Assembly (NCBI GenBank): GCA_030630935.1
Contig: DAOVMD010000122.1
Location: forward strand, 1 to 8,140
Reading direction: 5' to 3'
Source of the DNA: Candidatus Mcinerneyibacteriota bacterium
GTDB taxonomy: Bacteria; AUK180; JAQVHJ01
Length of the DNA stretch: 8,140 bases
Both the position numbers and the translations under genes were made by a program. This document shows, piece by piece, positions 1 to 5,528 of the stretch. Each line of letters opens with the position of its first letter. Within the stretch, counting starts at the first letter, position 1. The notes beneath the pieces are model-generated. The model ran no database searches. It had not been told where the DNA came from and worked only from the letters and a program-made list of their open reading frames with translations.

Positions 1-2
1 AT

Positions 3-254
3 ATTTCCCAGGTCCATGTTCAAACAGCCGGTGCAGGAGGCCAACAGGGAGTTCGAGCAGAGATTGTAATGTTAGGCTTGAAGTCTCCTGCGGAGATTAA
101 AGCAATTATCATGACTCGAATTAAGGAGTCGAAATTAGGTTTACATGTAGTTAAGGAGAGTTCAGTATCAACAGGAGTAAAAAAAGATAATAAAGTGTTA
201 AAGGACATTCTAAATGAACTGAAAGAAGTAAAGAAACTGTTAGAAAAACCTTGA
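3..254 (+). CDS. 3' end of an unrecognised protein (partial, start outside window)
   Basis: The frame is open from the first bases of the window to TGA at 252-254, so the ATG at 69 is an internal methionine and not the start. About 83 C-terminal residues are visible. The first part has a glycine/glutamine-rich turn (QTAGAGGQQG) flanked by short beta-like stretches (SQVHVQ and VRAEIVMLGL), then a helix (SPAEIKAIIMTRIKES). The end is a charged, heptad-like helix (KDILNELKEVKKLLEKP) that could form a coiled coil or mediate oligomerisation. I do not recognise the family. It is not the C-terminus of ThrRS, the common upstream neighbour of infC. The stop codon lies inside the -35 box of the infC promoter, so this gene ends just where the next transcription unit begins. 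Reading frame and coding character are convincing; the function is unknown. Confidence 0.7.
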   Translation: MSQVHVQTAGAGGQQGVRAEIVMLGLKSPAEIKAIIMTRIKESKLGLHVVKESSVSTGVKKDNKVLKDILNELKEVKKLLEKP

Positions 255-279
255 CATTTAAAATTAAATCTGTTATAAT
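251..279 (+). promoter_or_regulatory. Sigma70-type promoter of the infC-rpmI-rplT operon
   Basis: TTGACA at 251-256 and TATAAT at 274-279 are both exact consensus hexamers, with the optimal 17-bp spacer. Transcription should start near 285-287. The -35 box overlaps the TGA stop (252-254) of the upstream gene. The perfect match suggests strong constitutive initiation, so control of this operon is probably exerted later, at the leader attenuator and at translation. Confidence 0.9.
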
Positions 280-285
280 CATCTA

Positions 286-420
286 AATTCTAAGAAGAAG
301 CGGTGCTTCTCACCTTGCGCCTCTCCTGTAAATAGGGGTTAGAGCTAAGAGGTCTGTAGTAAGAGACACATTTTAAAACTACTAATAGCCGTATTCTTTT
401 TAGAGTACGGTTTTTTTTTA
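286..420 (+). ncRNA. Structured leader RNA of the infC operon, probable L20-type attenuator
   Basis: About 130 nt of non-coding, structured RNA lie between the promoter and an intrinsic terminator placed before infC. Two alternative hairpins overlap near the 5' end: AGAAGC-GGT-GCTTCT (296-310), and GGTG-CTTCT-CACC (302-314), which can be extended by GC/GC across a TT bulge. Further complementary pairs are CCTCT (320-324) with AGAGG (348-352), and GTAGT (356-360) with ACTAC (379-383). In Bacillus, ribosomal protein L20 binds the infC-rpmI-rplT leader, which mimics its 23S rRNA site, and causes premature termination (Rfam L20_leader). Position, length and terminator fit that mechanism. That L20 is the ligand here is inferred from context; I did not align it to the family model. 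Confidence 0.7.
389..419 (+). terminator. Intrinsic terminator/attenuator upstream of infC
   Basis: CCGTATTCT (389-397) pairs with AGAGTACGG (402-410) as a 9-bp stem with one G-U pair and a 4-nt T loop. Nine T residues (411-419) follow directly. It lies after the promoter and before the infC ribosome binding site, so it must be conditional. A possible antiterminator is AAGAAGCGG (295-303) pairing with CCGTATTCTT (389-398) across a small internal loop. That pairing would exclude both the terminator and the first leader hairpin. Confidence 0.85.
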
Positions 421-430
421 ACTAGTAAAC

Positions 431-448
431 AAGGAGGAGAAGACTATT
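431..448 (+). promoter_or_regulatory. Ribosome binding site and AUU start codon of infC
   Basis: AAGGAGGAG (431-439) is a near-perfect Shine-Dalgarno sequence. It is followed 8 nt after GGAGG by ATT at 446-448, in frame with IF3. AUU is the known start codon of infC in many bacteria. IF3 itself rejects non-standard start codons, so excess IF3 represses its own synthesis. The conserved N-terminal IF3 sequence (INVNNRIRAKRVLVIGP) begins a few codons downstream, which fixes the start here. Confidence 0.9.
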
Positions 449-1069
449 AAAGGAAGATTACAGATTAATGTAAACAACAGAATTAGAGCGAAACGGGTTC
501 TTGTAATAGGACCAGCAGGCAAGCAATACGGAGAGAAATCCATTTCAGAGGCATTAGAAATTGCTGATGAAATTGGTTTGGATTTGGTTGAGGTATCCCC
601 TAATGCCAACCCACCGGTCTGCAAAATCATGGATTTCGGAAAATATAAGTATGACCTTGATAAGAAGCGTCAGAAATCAAAGAAGAAGCAGAAGAAAATT
701 GTTATCAAGGAGATTCAGTTTCGTCCAAAAACAGGCGAGCATGATTATCAGTTTAAGAAGGATCATATTGAGAAATTTCTTAAGAAAGGTTATAGGATAA
801 AGGTTATAGTTTATTTTAGAGGCCGAGAGTTATCAAGGATTGATTTGGGGGAACAGATAATTACCCGTATTACCGAGGAACTTGGTGATTTAGTTGAAGT
901 TATTCAGAGGATGCCATTAGAAGGTCGGCGTCTGGGCGCCTTGGTTGGACCGTCAAAACTATTAATTGAACAAATAGAGAAGGAGTTAAAAGATGAAGAT
1001 AAAAGCAAAAACTCACAAAGGCACAAAAAAGCGAGTAAAGATAAAGGGGAAGAACAAGATAAAGGTTAA
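446..1069 (+). CDS. infC: Translation initiation factor IF-3 (AUU start)
   Basis: IF3 binds the 30S subunit, keeps it apart from 50S and monitors the start codon and initiator tRNA. The product is 207 residues. The N-terminal domain (about 7-75) contains NNRIRAKRV, the helix ISEALEIADEIGLDLVEVSP (33-52) and PPVCKIMDFGKYKYD (56-70). A lysine-rich linker helix covers about 72-86. The C-terminal domain (about 87-180) contains KEIQFRPKTGEHDYQFK, KGYRIKVIVYFRGRE and the end motif LGALVGPSKLLIEQIEKEL. The start is ATT at 446; no ATG, GTG or TTG lies in frame at the right place. The final 25 residues form a highly charged tail (K, D, E, Q) beyond the usual IF3 end, encoded entirely within the overlap with rpmI. 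It is first in infC-rpmI-rplT, under the strong promoter and attenuator. Confidence 0.97.
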   Translation: MKGRLQINVNNRIRAKRVLVIGPAGKQYGEKSISEALEIADEIGLDLVEVSPNANPPVCKIMDFGKYKYDLDKKRQKSKKKQKKIVIKEIQFRPKTGEHDYQFKKDHIEKFLKKGYRIKVIVYFRGRELSRIDLGEQIITRITEELGDLVEVIQRMPLEGRRLGALVGPSKLLIEQIEKELKDEDKSKNSQRHKKASKDKGEEQDKG

Positions 1070-1190
1070 CCATTGTTTTAGTGGTCACAAGAAAACCTCA
1101 AAAACATCAAAGAGGAAACGTCGATTACGAAAATCTAAGATGTTAAATGCGACTCTTGTTAAAGCAGCAAGAAGATTACTACATAAATAA
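993..1190 (+). CDS. rpmI: Large ribosomal subunit protein bL35
   Basis: A 65-residue, very basic protein of the 50S subunit. The N-terminal KAKTHKGTKKRVKIKGKNKIK matches the family signature (KMKTHKGAAKRFK-type), and KRKRRLRKSKMLN (about 41-53) matches the conserved SKRKRRLRK core. It ends with a short helix, VKAARRLLHK. The start ATG at 993 has AAGGAG (980-985) 7 nt upstream, inside infC. The first 77 nt overlap the 3' end of infC in a different frame, so translation is probably coupled to infC. The stop TAA is followed 15 bp later by rplT. Length is normal for bL35. Confidence 0.95.
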   Translation: MKIKAKTHKGTKKRVKIKGKNKIKVNHCFSGHKKTSKTSKRKRRLRKSKMLNATLVKAARRLLHK

Positions 1191-1205
1191 TTAAGGAGAT
1201 TAAAG

Positions 1206-1562
1206 ATGAGAGTAACTTATTCTGTTCAAAGAAGAAAACGGAAAAAGAAAATTATGAAGGCAGCTCGAGGTTTTCGAGGAGCCCGATCAAGAAGTTTTAA
1301 GAATGCAAAAGAAGCAGTCCAACATTCTTTACAATATTCTTTTAGAGATAGAAAGAATAGAAAGCGTGATTTCAGGCGCTTATGGATAGTAAGAATTAAT
1401 GCAGCTGCTAATAATAACGGACTATCTTATAGTAAATTTATATTTGGCTTGAAAAAGGCCAATATGGATATTAATAGGAAGATATTATCTGATTTAGCAG
1501 TAAATAATCCAGAAGCATTCACTAAGCTTGTTGAAGTTGCAAAAGCCAGTATTTCTAATTAA
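1206..1562 (+). CDS. rplT: Large ribosomal subunit protein bL20
   Basis: bL20 binds 23S rRNA early in 50S assembly and in several bacteria represses the infC operon through the leader RNA. The 118-residue product has the basic N-terminal arm RRKRKKKIMKAARGFRGARSR (about 9-29), then the globular part with YSFRDRKNRKRDFRRLWIVRINAA and the NGLSYSKFIFGLKKANMDINRK block, all typical of the family. Length is normal. AAGGAG (1193-1198) sits 7 nt before the ATG. The last codons and the stop lie in the first copy of a 17-bp tandem duplication. It is the likely regulator of the leader at 286-420, by analogy with Bacillus and E. coli. Confidence 0.97.
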   Translation: MRVTYSVQRRKRKKKIMKAARGFRGARSRSFKNAKEAVQHSLQYSFRDRKNRKRDFRRLWIVRINAAANNNGLSYSKFIFGLKKANMDINRKILSDLAVNNPEAFTKLVEVAKASISN

Positions 1563-1579
1563 CCAGTACTTCTAATTAA
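1546..1579 (+). repeat. 17-bp tandem duplication across the rplT stop codon
   Basis: CCAGTATTTCTAATTAA (1546-1562) is followed directly by CCAGTACTTCTAATTAA (1563-1579), with one mismatch (T/C). The first copy encodes the last rplT codons and its TAA stop; the second is intergenic. This looks like a slippage duplication. Because 17 is not a multiple of 3, the second copy is read in another frame if the stop is bypassed. Confidence 0.85.
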
Positions 1580-1585
1580 TTAGAA
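1570..1585. repeat. 16-bp perfect palindrome just upstream of ktrB
   Basis: TTCTAATTAATTAGAA is its own reverse complement and ends 4 nt before the ktrB ATG. It occupies the place where a Shine-Dalgarno sequence would be expected, and none is seen there. It could be an operator or an RNA hairpin affecting ktrB translation. In such AT-rich DNA chance is also possible. It has no T tract and is not a convincing terminator. Confidence 0.6.
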
Positions 1586-1589
1586 TAAT

Positions 1590-2957
1590 ATGCTGAAAAA
1601 ATTATCACCGCCGCAAATTATCGTTCTAAGTTTTATTAGTGCGATTTTTTTAGGTACAATCCTTTTATTTCTACCAATTTCAAAGGCAGGTCCCGGGCAT
1701 CTTGGTTTTTTGGATGCCCTATTCACTGCGACTTCTGCAGTATGTGTAACCGGACTTATTGTTGTAGATACCGGAACTTACTTCAGTCCTTTTGGAAAAA
1801 TTGTACTTTTAATATTGATTCAGCTTGGCGGGTTGGGAATTATGACATTCTCAACATTTTTCTTTGCTGTTATCGGCAAGAAAATTTCAATTAAGGAACA
1901 ATTGCTATTAACAGATGTTTTAGGTGATTCTAAAAAAACATCGTTAATTGACCTTGTTAAGAAGATATTATTGTTAACTTTTATAATTGAATTTATTGGA
2001 GCGTTAGTTCTTTATTTGAAATGGATTCCCAAATATGGATTAATTGGAGCTATTCCAACTGCGATATTCCATTCAGTTTCTGCATTCTGTAATGCCGGTT
2101 TTTCAATTTATTCCAGTAGTTTTGAAGACTATAAAGGCGATGTGGTAATTGTTGGAACAATTGCAATTTTAATTCTTATTGGTGGTTTAGGATTTGTAGT
2201 GGTTAATGAATTATCTAATATTAAGAAAATGTTCAAGGAAAAAAAGCGTTTCTTTATCAAGCTTTCTTTGCAGACTAAATTAGTTTTCACGATGTCGGGA
2301 ATTTTAATTTTATTTCCTGCGATTATTTTCTTTATTTTAGAGGCAAATAATGTACTAAGTGACCTTCCCTGGAAGGAGAAGATAATTGTAACATTATTCC
2401 AGATAATAACTCCGAGAACTGCCGGATTTAATGTAATCCCTATGGGTTCATTAAATAATGCAAGTCTGCTGCTTACTAAATTCCTAATGTTTATCGGAGC
2501 ATCACCCGGGTCAACGGGTGGCGGGATTAAAACAACAACATTCTTTATTTTGATCCTGTTAGTTATAGCAATGTTAAAGGATCGAAAAAATATAGTAATA
2601 TATAACAAAACCATCCCCGGATTTATAACGCAGAGAGTAGTTGTAATTGCTTTCCTTTCTATGATTTGGATTTTACTGGCAACTAATCTCTTATTATTTA
2701 CAGAACAGGGACTCCTTGATAAAATTGCTCTTGAGCAGGGATATTTTGCTTCAATTGTATTTGAGGAAGTCTCAGCGTTTGGAACTGTTGGTTTATCAAC
2801 CGGGATTACTCCTTACCTTTCTAAAACAGGAAAAATTATAGTTAGCATTTCAATGCTGCTCGGGAGGTTAGGACCTCTTACGATGGCATTGGCAATGACG
2901 AGGAAGGAACAAGTCCTCGATATAGGTTTCCCTGAAGAAAAAGTTATGGTAGGATAA
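1590..2957 (+). CDS. ktrB: K+ uptake pore subunit, KtrB/TrkH family
   Basis: A 455-residue integral membrane K+ translocator with the four M1-P-M2 repeats of the Trk/Ktr/HKT superfamily. The four pore loops are TSAVCVTGL (49-56), HSVSAFCNAGFS (161-172), ITPRTAGFN (273-281) and EEVSAFGTVGLSTG (392-405). Each has its selectivity-filter glycine (about G55, G170, G279, G401). The small-residue segment GASPGSTGGGIKTTT (303-317), after the third pore loop, corresponds to the intramembrane gate loop. GRLGPLT (425-431) carries the conserved Arg of the last M2 helix. The length, shorter than E. coli TrkH, and the adjacent RCK gene favour KtrB, although such proteins are often annotated TrkH. No clear Shine-Dalgarno precedes the ATG, and the 27-bp gap from rplT has no obvious promoter, so read-through from the infC operon is likely. 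It ends with tandem stops TAA TAG. Confidence 0.95.
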   Translation: MLKKLSPPQIIVLSFISAIFLGTILLFLPISKAGPGHLGFLDALFTATSAVCVTGLIVVDTGTYFSPFGKIVLLILIQLGGLGIMTFSTFFFAVIGKKISIKEQLLLTDVLGDSKKTSLIDLVKKILLLTFIIEFIGALVLYLKWIPKYGLIGAIPTAIFHSVSAFCNAGFSIYSSSFEDYKGDVVIVGTIAILILIGGLGFVVVNELSNIKKMFKEKKRFFIKLSLQTKLVFTMSGILILFPAIIFFILEANNVLSDLPWKEKIIVTLFQIITPRTAGFNVIPMGSLNNASLLLTKFLMFIGASPGSTGGGIKTTTFFILILLVIAMLKDRKNIVIYNKTIPGFITQRVVVIAFLSMIWILLATNLLLFTEQGLLDKIALEQGYFASIVFEEVSAFGTVGLSTGITPYLSKTGKIIVSISMLLGRLGPLTMALAMTRKEQVLDIGFPEEKVMVG

Positions 2958-2973
2958 TAGGAGGAAATATAAA

Positions 2974-3633
2974 ATGAGAAGTTTTGCAGTAATTGGTCTT
3001 GGTGAATTTGGTTTTTCAATTGCAAAAACCCTATCTGAACTTGGTGCAGAAGTAATTGCTATTGATGAAAGTCCGGAGCGTATTAAACTGATAGATAGCA
3101 TTGTTACAAAAGCAATTACACTCGATGCCACAAATGAGAAGGCGATTAAATCAGTCGGAATTGAAAATGTGGATGTTGCAATAATTGCAATTGGTAAAAA
3201 GTTAGAAGCGAGTATTTTAGTTGCATTAATGTTAAAGGAGATTGGGATTAAAAGGATAGTTGCGAAAGCTATTTCTGAAATCCAGGGTCGACTCCTTGCA
3301 AGAGTAGGGGCGGATGAAGTGGTTTTTCCTGAAGTTGAGAGCGGGGAACGAATTGCAAATTCCCTCGTGTCTTCCAGTATAAACGACTTTATTAAACTTT
3401 CAAGTGAATATGCGGTTGTTGAGATTATTCCACCGACTGAGTTTTACAATAAATCCCTAAGCGAATTATCCTTACGCAGTAAATATAATATAAATGTAAT
3501 TGGAATTCGCCCGGAAGACGATTCCGATAATATTAAGATTCTCCCTCTCGCAGAAGATGTAATTACTGAAGGAGACATGTTAATCGTTATCGGTGCAGTA
3601 AAAGATCTTGATAAATTTAAGAAGAAAAAATAA
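2974..3633 (+). CDS. ktrA: K+ uptake regulatory subunit, KtrA/TrkA type (RCK domain)
   Basis: A 219-residue cytoplasmic protein with one RCK_N (TrkA_N, Rossmann) domain and one RCK_C domain. This is the KtrA arrangement; E. coli TrkA has two RCK modules and is about twice as long. The nucleotide-binding motif GLGEFG (8-13) and the acidic D31 at the end of the second strand are present. The segments IGKKLEASILVALMLKEIG (73-91) and VVFPEVESGERIA (116-128) are typical of KtrA. The acidic residue E120 in the second segment is at a conserved ligand/cation site. The C-terminal domain (about 140-210) has the usual beta-rich RCK_C pattern. KtrA octamers bind ATP/ADP and gate the KtrB pore. AGGAGG (2959-2964), partly formed by the second ktrB stop, sits 9 nt before the ATG. 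No clear terminator follows the gene. Confidence 0.95.
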   Translation: MRSFAVIGLGEFGFSIAKTLSELGAEVIAIDESPERIKLIDSIVTKAITLDATNEKAIKSVGIENVDVAIIAIGKKLEASILVALMLKEIGIKRIVAKAISEIQGRLLARVGADEVVFPEVESGERIANSLVSSSINDFIKLSSEYAVVEIIPPTEFYNKSLSELSLRSKYNINVIGIRPEDDSDNIKILPLAEDVITEGDMLIVIGAVKDLDKFKKKK

Positions 3634-3635
3634 AA

Positions 3636-3662
3636 AATATTCTTGACTTAAATTGGAATATT
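3636..3662. promoter_or_regulatory. Inverted repeat flanking the -35 box, operator candidate
   Basis: AATATTC (3636-3642) and GAATATT (3656-3662) are a perfect 7-bp inverted repeat separated by 13 bp, placed symmetrically around the -35 hexamer. This is a plausible binding site for a dimeric regulator. As RNA it would be a weak AT-rich hairpin with no T tract, so a ktrA terminator is less likely. The regulator is unknown. Confidence 0.45.
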
Positions 3663-3671
3663 ATATATAAT
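3643..3671 (+). promoter_or_regulatory. Sigma70-type promoter of the lipoprotein-HEAT-TPR-CNB operon
   Basis: TTGACT (3643-3648, 5/6 match) and TATAAT (3666-3671, exact) are separated by 17 bp. Transcription should begin near 3678, about 25 nt before the first start codon. This makes the downstream genes a transcription unit separate from ktrBA, although read-through from ktrA remains possible because no terminator is seen. Confidence 0.8.
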
Positions 3672-3701
3672 AACGTTTGTTAGTTAAAAAGAGGTTTTAA
3701 G

Positions 3702-4109
3702 ATGAGAAGATATCTTTTTCTAGGAGCTTTCTTAATTTTAGTTTCTTTTTTCAGTATATCCTGTATGAAAGCTAAACTTGATTGGTCTTCCCCTGAAGGC
3801 GTTGTTAATACATTTGCAAATGCTGCAAAGCACGGCAACTATGAAACATTGGTTAAGACCACTTCAGGTGAATTAAGGAAGGAACTTGATGCATTAGGGA
3901 ATCAGGACTTAGAAAAGAGATTTAAGAATATGGAGAATGCTTACGTTACATTTTCTAAAAAAGTAATGGACATGGAGGTAGATAATTATTATACCATCAC
4001 AGCGAAAATCACAAAAGAAAATGGGAATATCGAATTCTTAATATTTCATGTAAAATTAGAAGAAGATAAATGGTTAATTTTTAAAATAATTGGGGGAAAA
4101 AATGAGTAA
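3702..4109 (+). CDS. Small predicted lipoprotein, NTF2-like/DUF4878-type fold
   Basis: A 135-residue protein with a lipoprotein signal peptide: MRRYLFLGAFLILVSFFSIS, then Cys21 as the predicted lipidation site. The mature part opens with SPEGVVNTFANAAKHGNYE, the pattern seen at the start of NTF2-like DUF4878 lipoproteins (a helix pair with a small cone-shaped beta sheet). It ends with beta strands (YYTITAKITKE, IEFLIFHVKLEEDKWLIFKI). The call is by resemblance and the molecular role is unknown. NTF2-like folds often bind small ligands or partner proteins, so a periplasmic accessory role is possible. GAGG (3691-3694) precedes the ATG by 7 nt. It is first in a tightly packed operon and overlaps the HEAT-repeat gene by 8 nt. 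Confidence 0.75.
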   Translation: MRRYLFLGAFLILVSFFSISCMKAKLDWSSPEGVVNTFANAAKHGNYETLVKTTSGELRKELDALGNQDLEKRFKNMENAYVTFSKKVMDMEVDNYYTITAKITKENGNIEFLIFHVKLEEDKWLIFKIIGGKNE

Positions 4110-5526
4110 GAGATTTGTTTCCTATTTAACTGTATTGTTAGTTGTATTTTATTTTTTAGGATGTACTCCTGAAGATTCAATTGATCTATTATTAATTGAT
4201 TTGCAATCACCGCCTGAAGAGATTACAAGAAAGATCCTTGCAATCGAGAAACTTAAAACACTTAAGGACCCAGAAGCAATTCCTTATTTAATTCCTGTTT
4301 TATCAGATAATAATCCTCAGGTCAGGATGAATGCTGCGGATTGTCTGGTAATATACGGTAAAGAGCTTCCGGCCGAGACAATTCCTCAGTTGAAGGAGAA
4401 TTTGGCTAGTAATTCAGATAGAATTCGAACTGAGATAATGGATATATTATCTAAAATTGGTCGGCCTGCAATACCTGCTTTGCGAAGGGCACTTCAGTCA
4501 AATAATTCATTTATAAAATTATCTGCAATTAGAATTCTTGGTGAAATAGGGGATAAAAAGGTCATTTACGATTTGATCCAAACTCTGGAAAATACAAAAA
4601 GTGAAGAAGTTCAGGTTTTATGTGCAATTTCCCTCGCGAAACTTAAATCACCTGCTGCAATTGAATCATTACAGAGATTATTGAATACCAGTAAATCTTT
4701 TGATGTCAAGGTTTCAGCCATTCGTGCAATTGGAGAATTGCAATCAAAGGACTCTGCAATTTTACTAGTTAAATTACTTGAGGATAAGAAAGAGAAACCA
4801 GGGCTCAAGGTTGAAGCAATTAAAGCTCTCGAAAGTATGGATATCAAAACACCTGAATTGAAGAAAAGTTTAATTAAATTAGTCTCGTCCAATAACAATA
4901 AATTGAGAATGGAATCCATTTATTATCTTTTTAAACTTGGAGATTCAAGGGGAATGAAATTCCTTAGAGAGGATGTTGATGAGAAATATCCCGGGCAAGC
5001 ACAAATGGCAATAATTGTTTTAGGTAGGACAGGTGATACTTCAAAGAATACTATCGCCGTATTAAAAAAGGCAACAAAATTTTCAAATGAAACTCTTACA
5101 ATCCTTGCTGCGAAATCATTGGTTCAATGCGGGAATGATAATGGGCGAAAGATTTTAATTGAATGCTTAAGGTCCTGTAAGGACATGGGAAATAAATTGA
5201 TTTCAATTGACTATATTGCTGAGCTTAAAATAAAAGAAGCTTCTCCAATTTTAATTGAACTCTTTAGAGGGTCAAAAGATTTTGGAATGATTAATTCTTT
5301 ATTGAAAGCATTTAAAGTTTTACAGATCAACGATTCAATTCCTGAGTTGAAGACGAAGTATTTAGAACTTGCATCTCAACCTGAATTAAAGATTGTAATT
5401 ATGGAATTACTGGTTAATTTTCATACCCCGGAAGCAAAGACAGTATTATCAGAACTATATACATATGAAGAGGATAAGGATAGATATTTTCGTTATGAAC
5501 TGAATAAAATAATAAAAGGTTGGTAG
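4102..5526 (+). CDS. HEAT-repeat lipoprotein
   Basis: A 474-residue protein made almost wholly of HEAT/PBS-lyase-like repeats behind a lipoprotein signal peptide. Residues 5-20 are hydrophobic, ending FYFLG before Cys21, the predicted lipidated residue. The repeats run from about residue 40 to the end, with a period near 31-37. Clear examples are PEAIPYLIPVLSDNNPQVRM (57-76), the helix pairs containing AIPALRRALQSNNSFIKLSA, and those containing AAIESLQRLLNTSKSFDVKV. I judge about ten to twelve repeats. Such solenoids bind other proteins, and the location would be periplasmic and membrane-anchored. ATG at 4102 is chosen over the in-frame TTG at 4090 because GGGGGA (4092-4097) lies just upstream. 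The start overlaps the previous stop by 8 nt. No catalytic motif is visible. Confidence 0.85.
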   Translation: MSKRFVSYLTVLLVVFYFLGCTPEDSIDLLLIDLQSPPEEITRKILAIEKLKTLKDPEAIPYLIPVLSDNNPQVRMNAADCLVIYGKELPAETIPQLKENLASNSDRIRTEIMDILSKIGRPAIPALRRALQSNNSFIKLSAIRILGEIGDKKVIYDLIQTLENTKSEEVQVLCAISLAKLKSPAAIESLQRLLNTSKSFDVKVSAIRAIGELQSKDSAILLVKLLEDKKEKPGLKVEAIKALESMDIKTPELKKSLIKLVSSNNNKLRMESIYYLFKLGDSRGMKFLREDVDEKYPGQAQMAIIVLGRTGDTSKNTIAVLKKATKFSNETLTILAAKSLVQCGNDNGRKILIECLRSCKDMGNKLISIDYIAELKIKEASPILIELFRGSKDFGMINSLLKAFKVLQINDSIPELKTKYLELASQPELKIVIMELLVNFHTPEAKTVLSELYTYEEDKDRYFRYELNKIIKGW

Positions 5527-5528
5527 GA

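Noticed and set aside
561-800. 79-codon + strand open frame inside infC
   Set aside because: It overlaps the conserved IF3 core in another frame; its Arg/Ser-rich product is a shadow of the lysine-rich coding region.
1570-1585. Palindrome read as an rplT terminator
   Set aside because: The stem is AT-rich, has no loop of normal size when fully paired, and lacks a following T tract.
2129-2614. 161-codon open frame on the minus strand inside ktrB
   Set aside because: It lies wholly antisense to a strongly conserved transporter gene. Its protein looks like a complement of hydrophobic codons, and it has no ribosome binding site or family resemblance.
3634-3662. Inverted repeat read as a ktrA terminator
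   Set aside because: It has only a 7-bp AT-rich stem, a 13-nt loop and no T run; it overlaps a good promoter instead.
4090-4101. TTG start for the HEAT lipoprotein
   Set aside because: ATG at 4102 directly follows GGGGGA and gives a normal lipoprotein signal peptide; the TTG lies upstream of that ribosome binding site.
5520-5528. TTG start for the TPR protein
   Set aside because: ATG at 5529 is a better start, with AAAGG at suitable spacing; the TTG sits directly against that motif.
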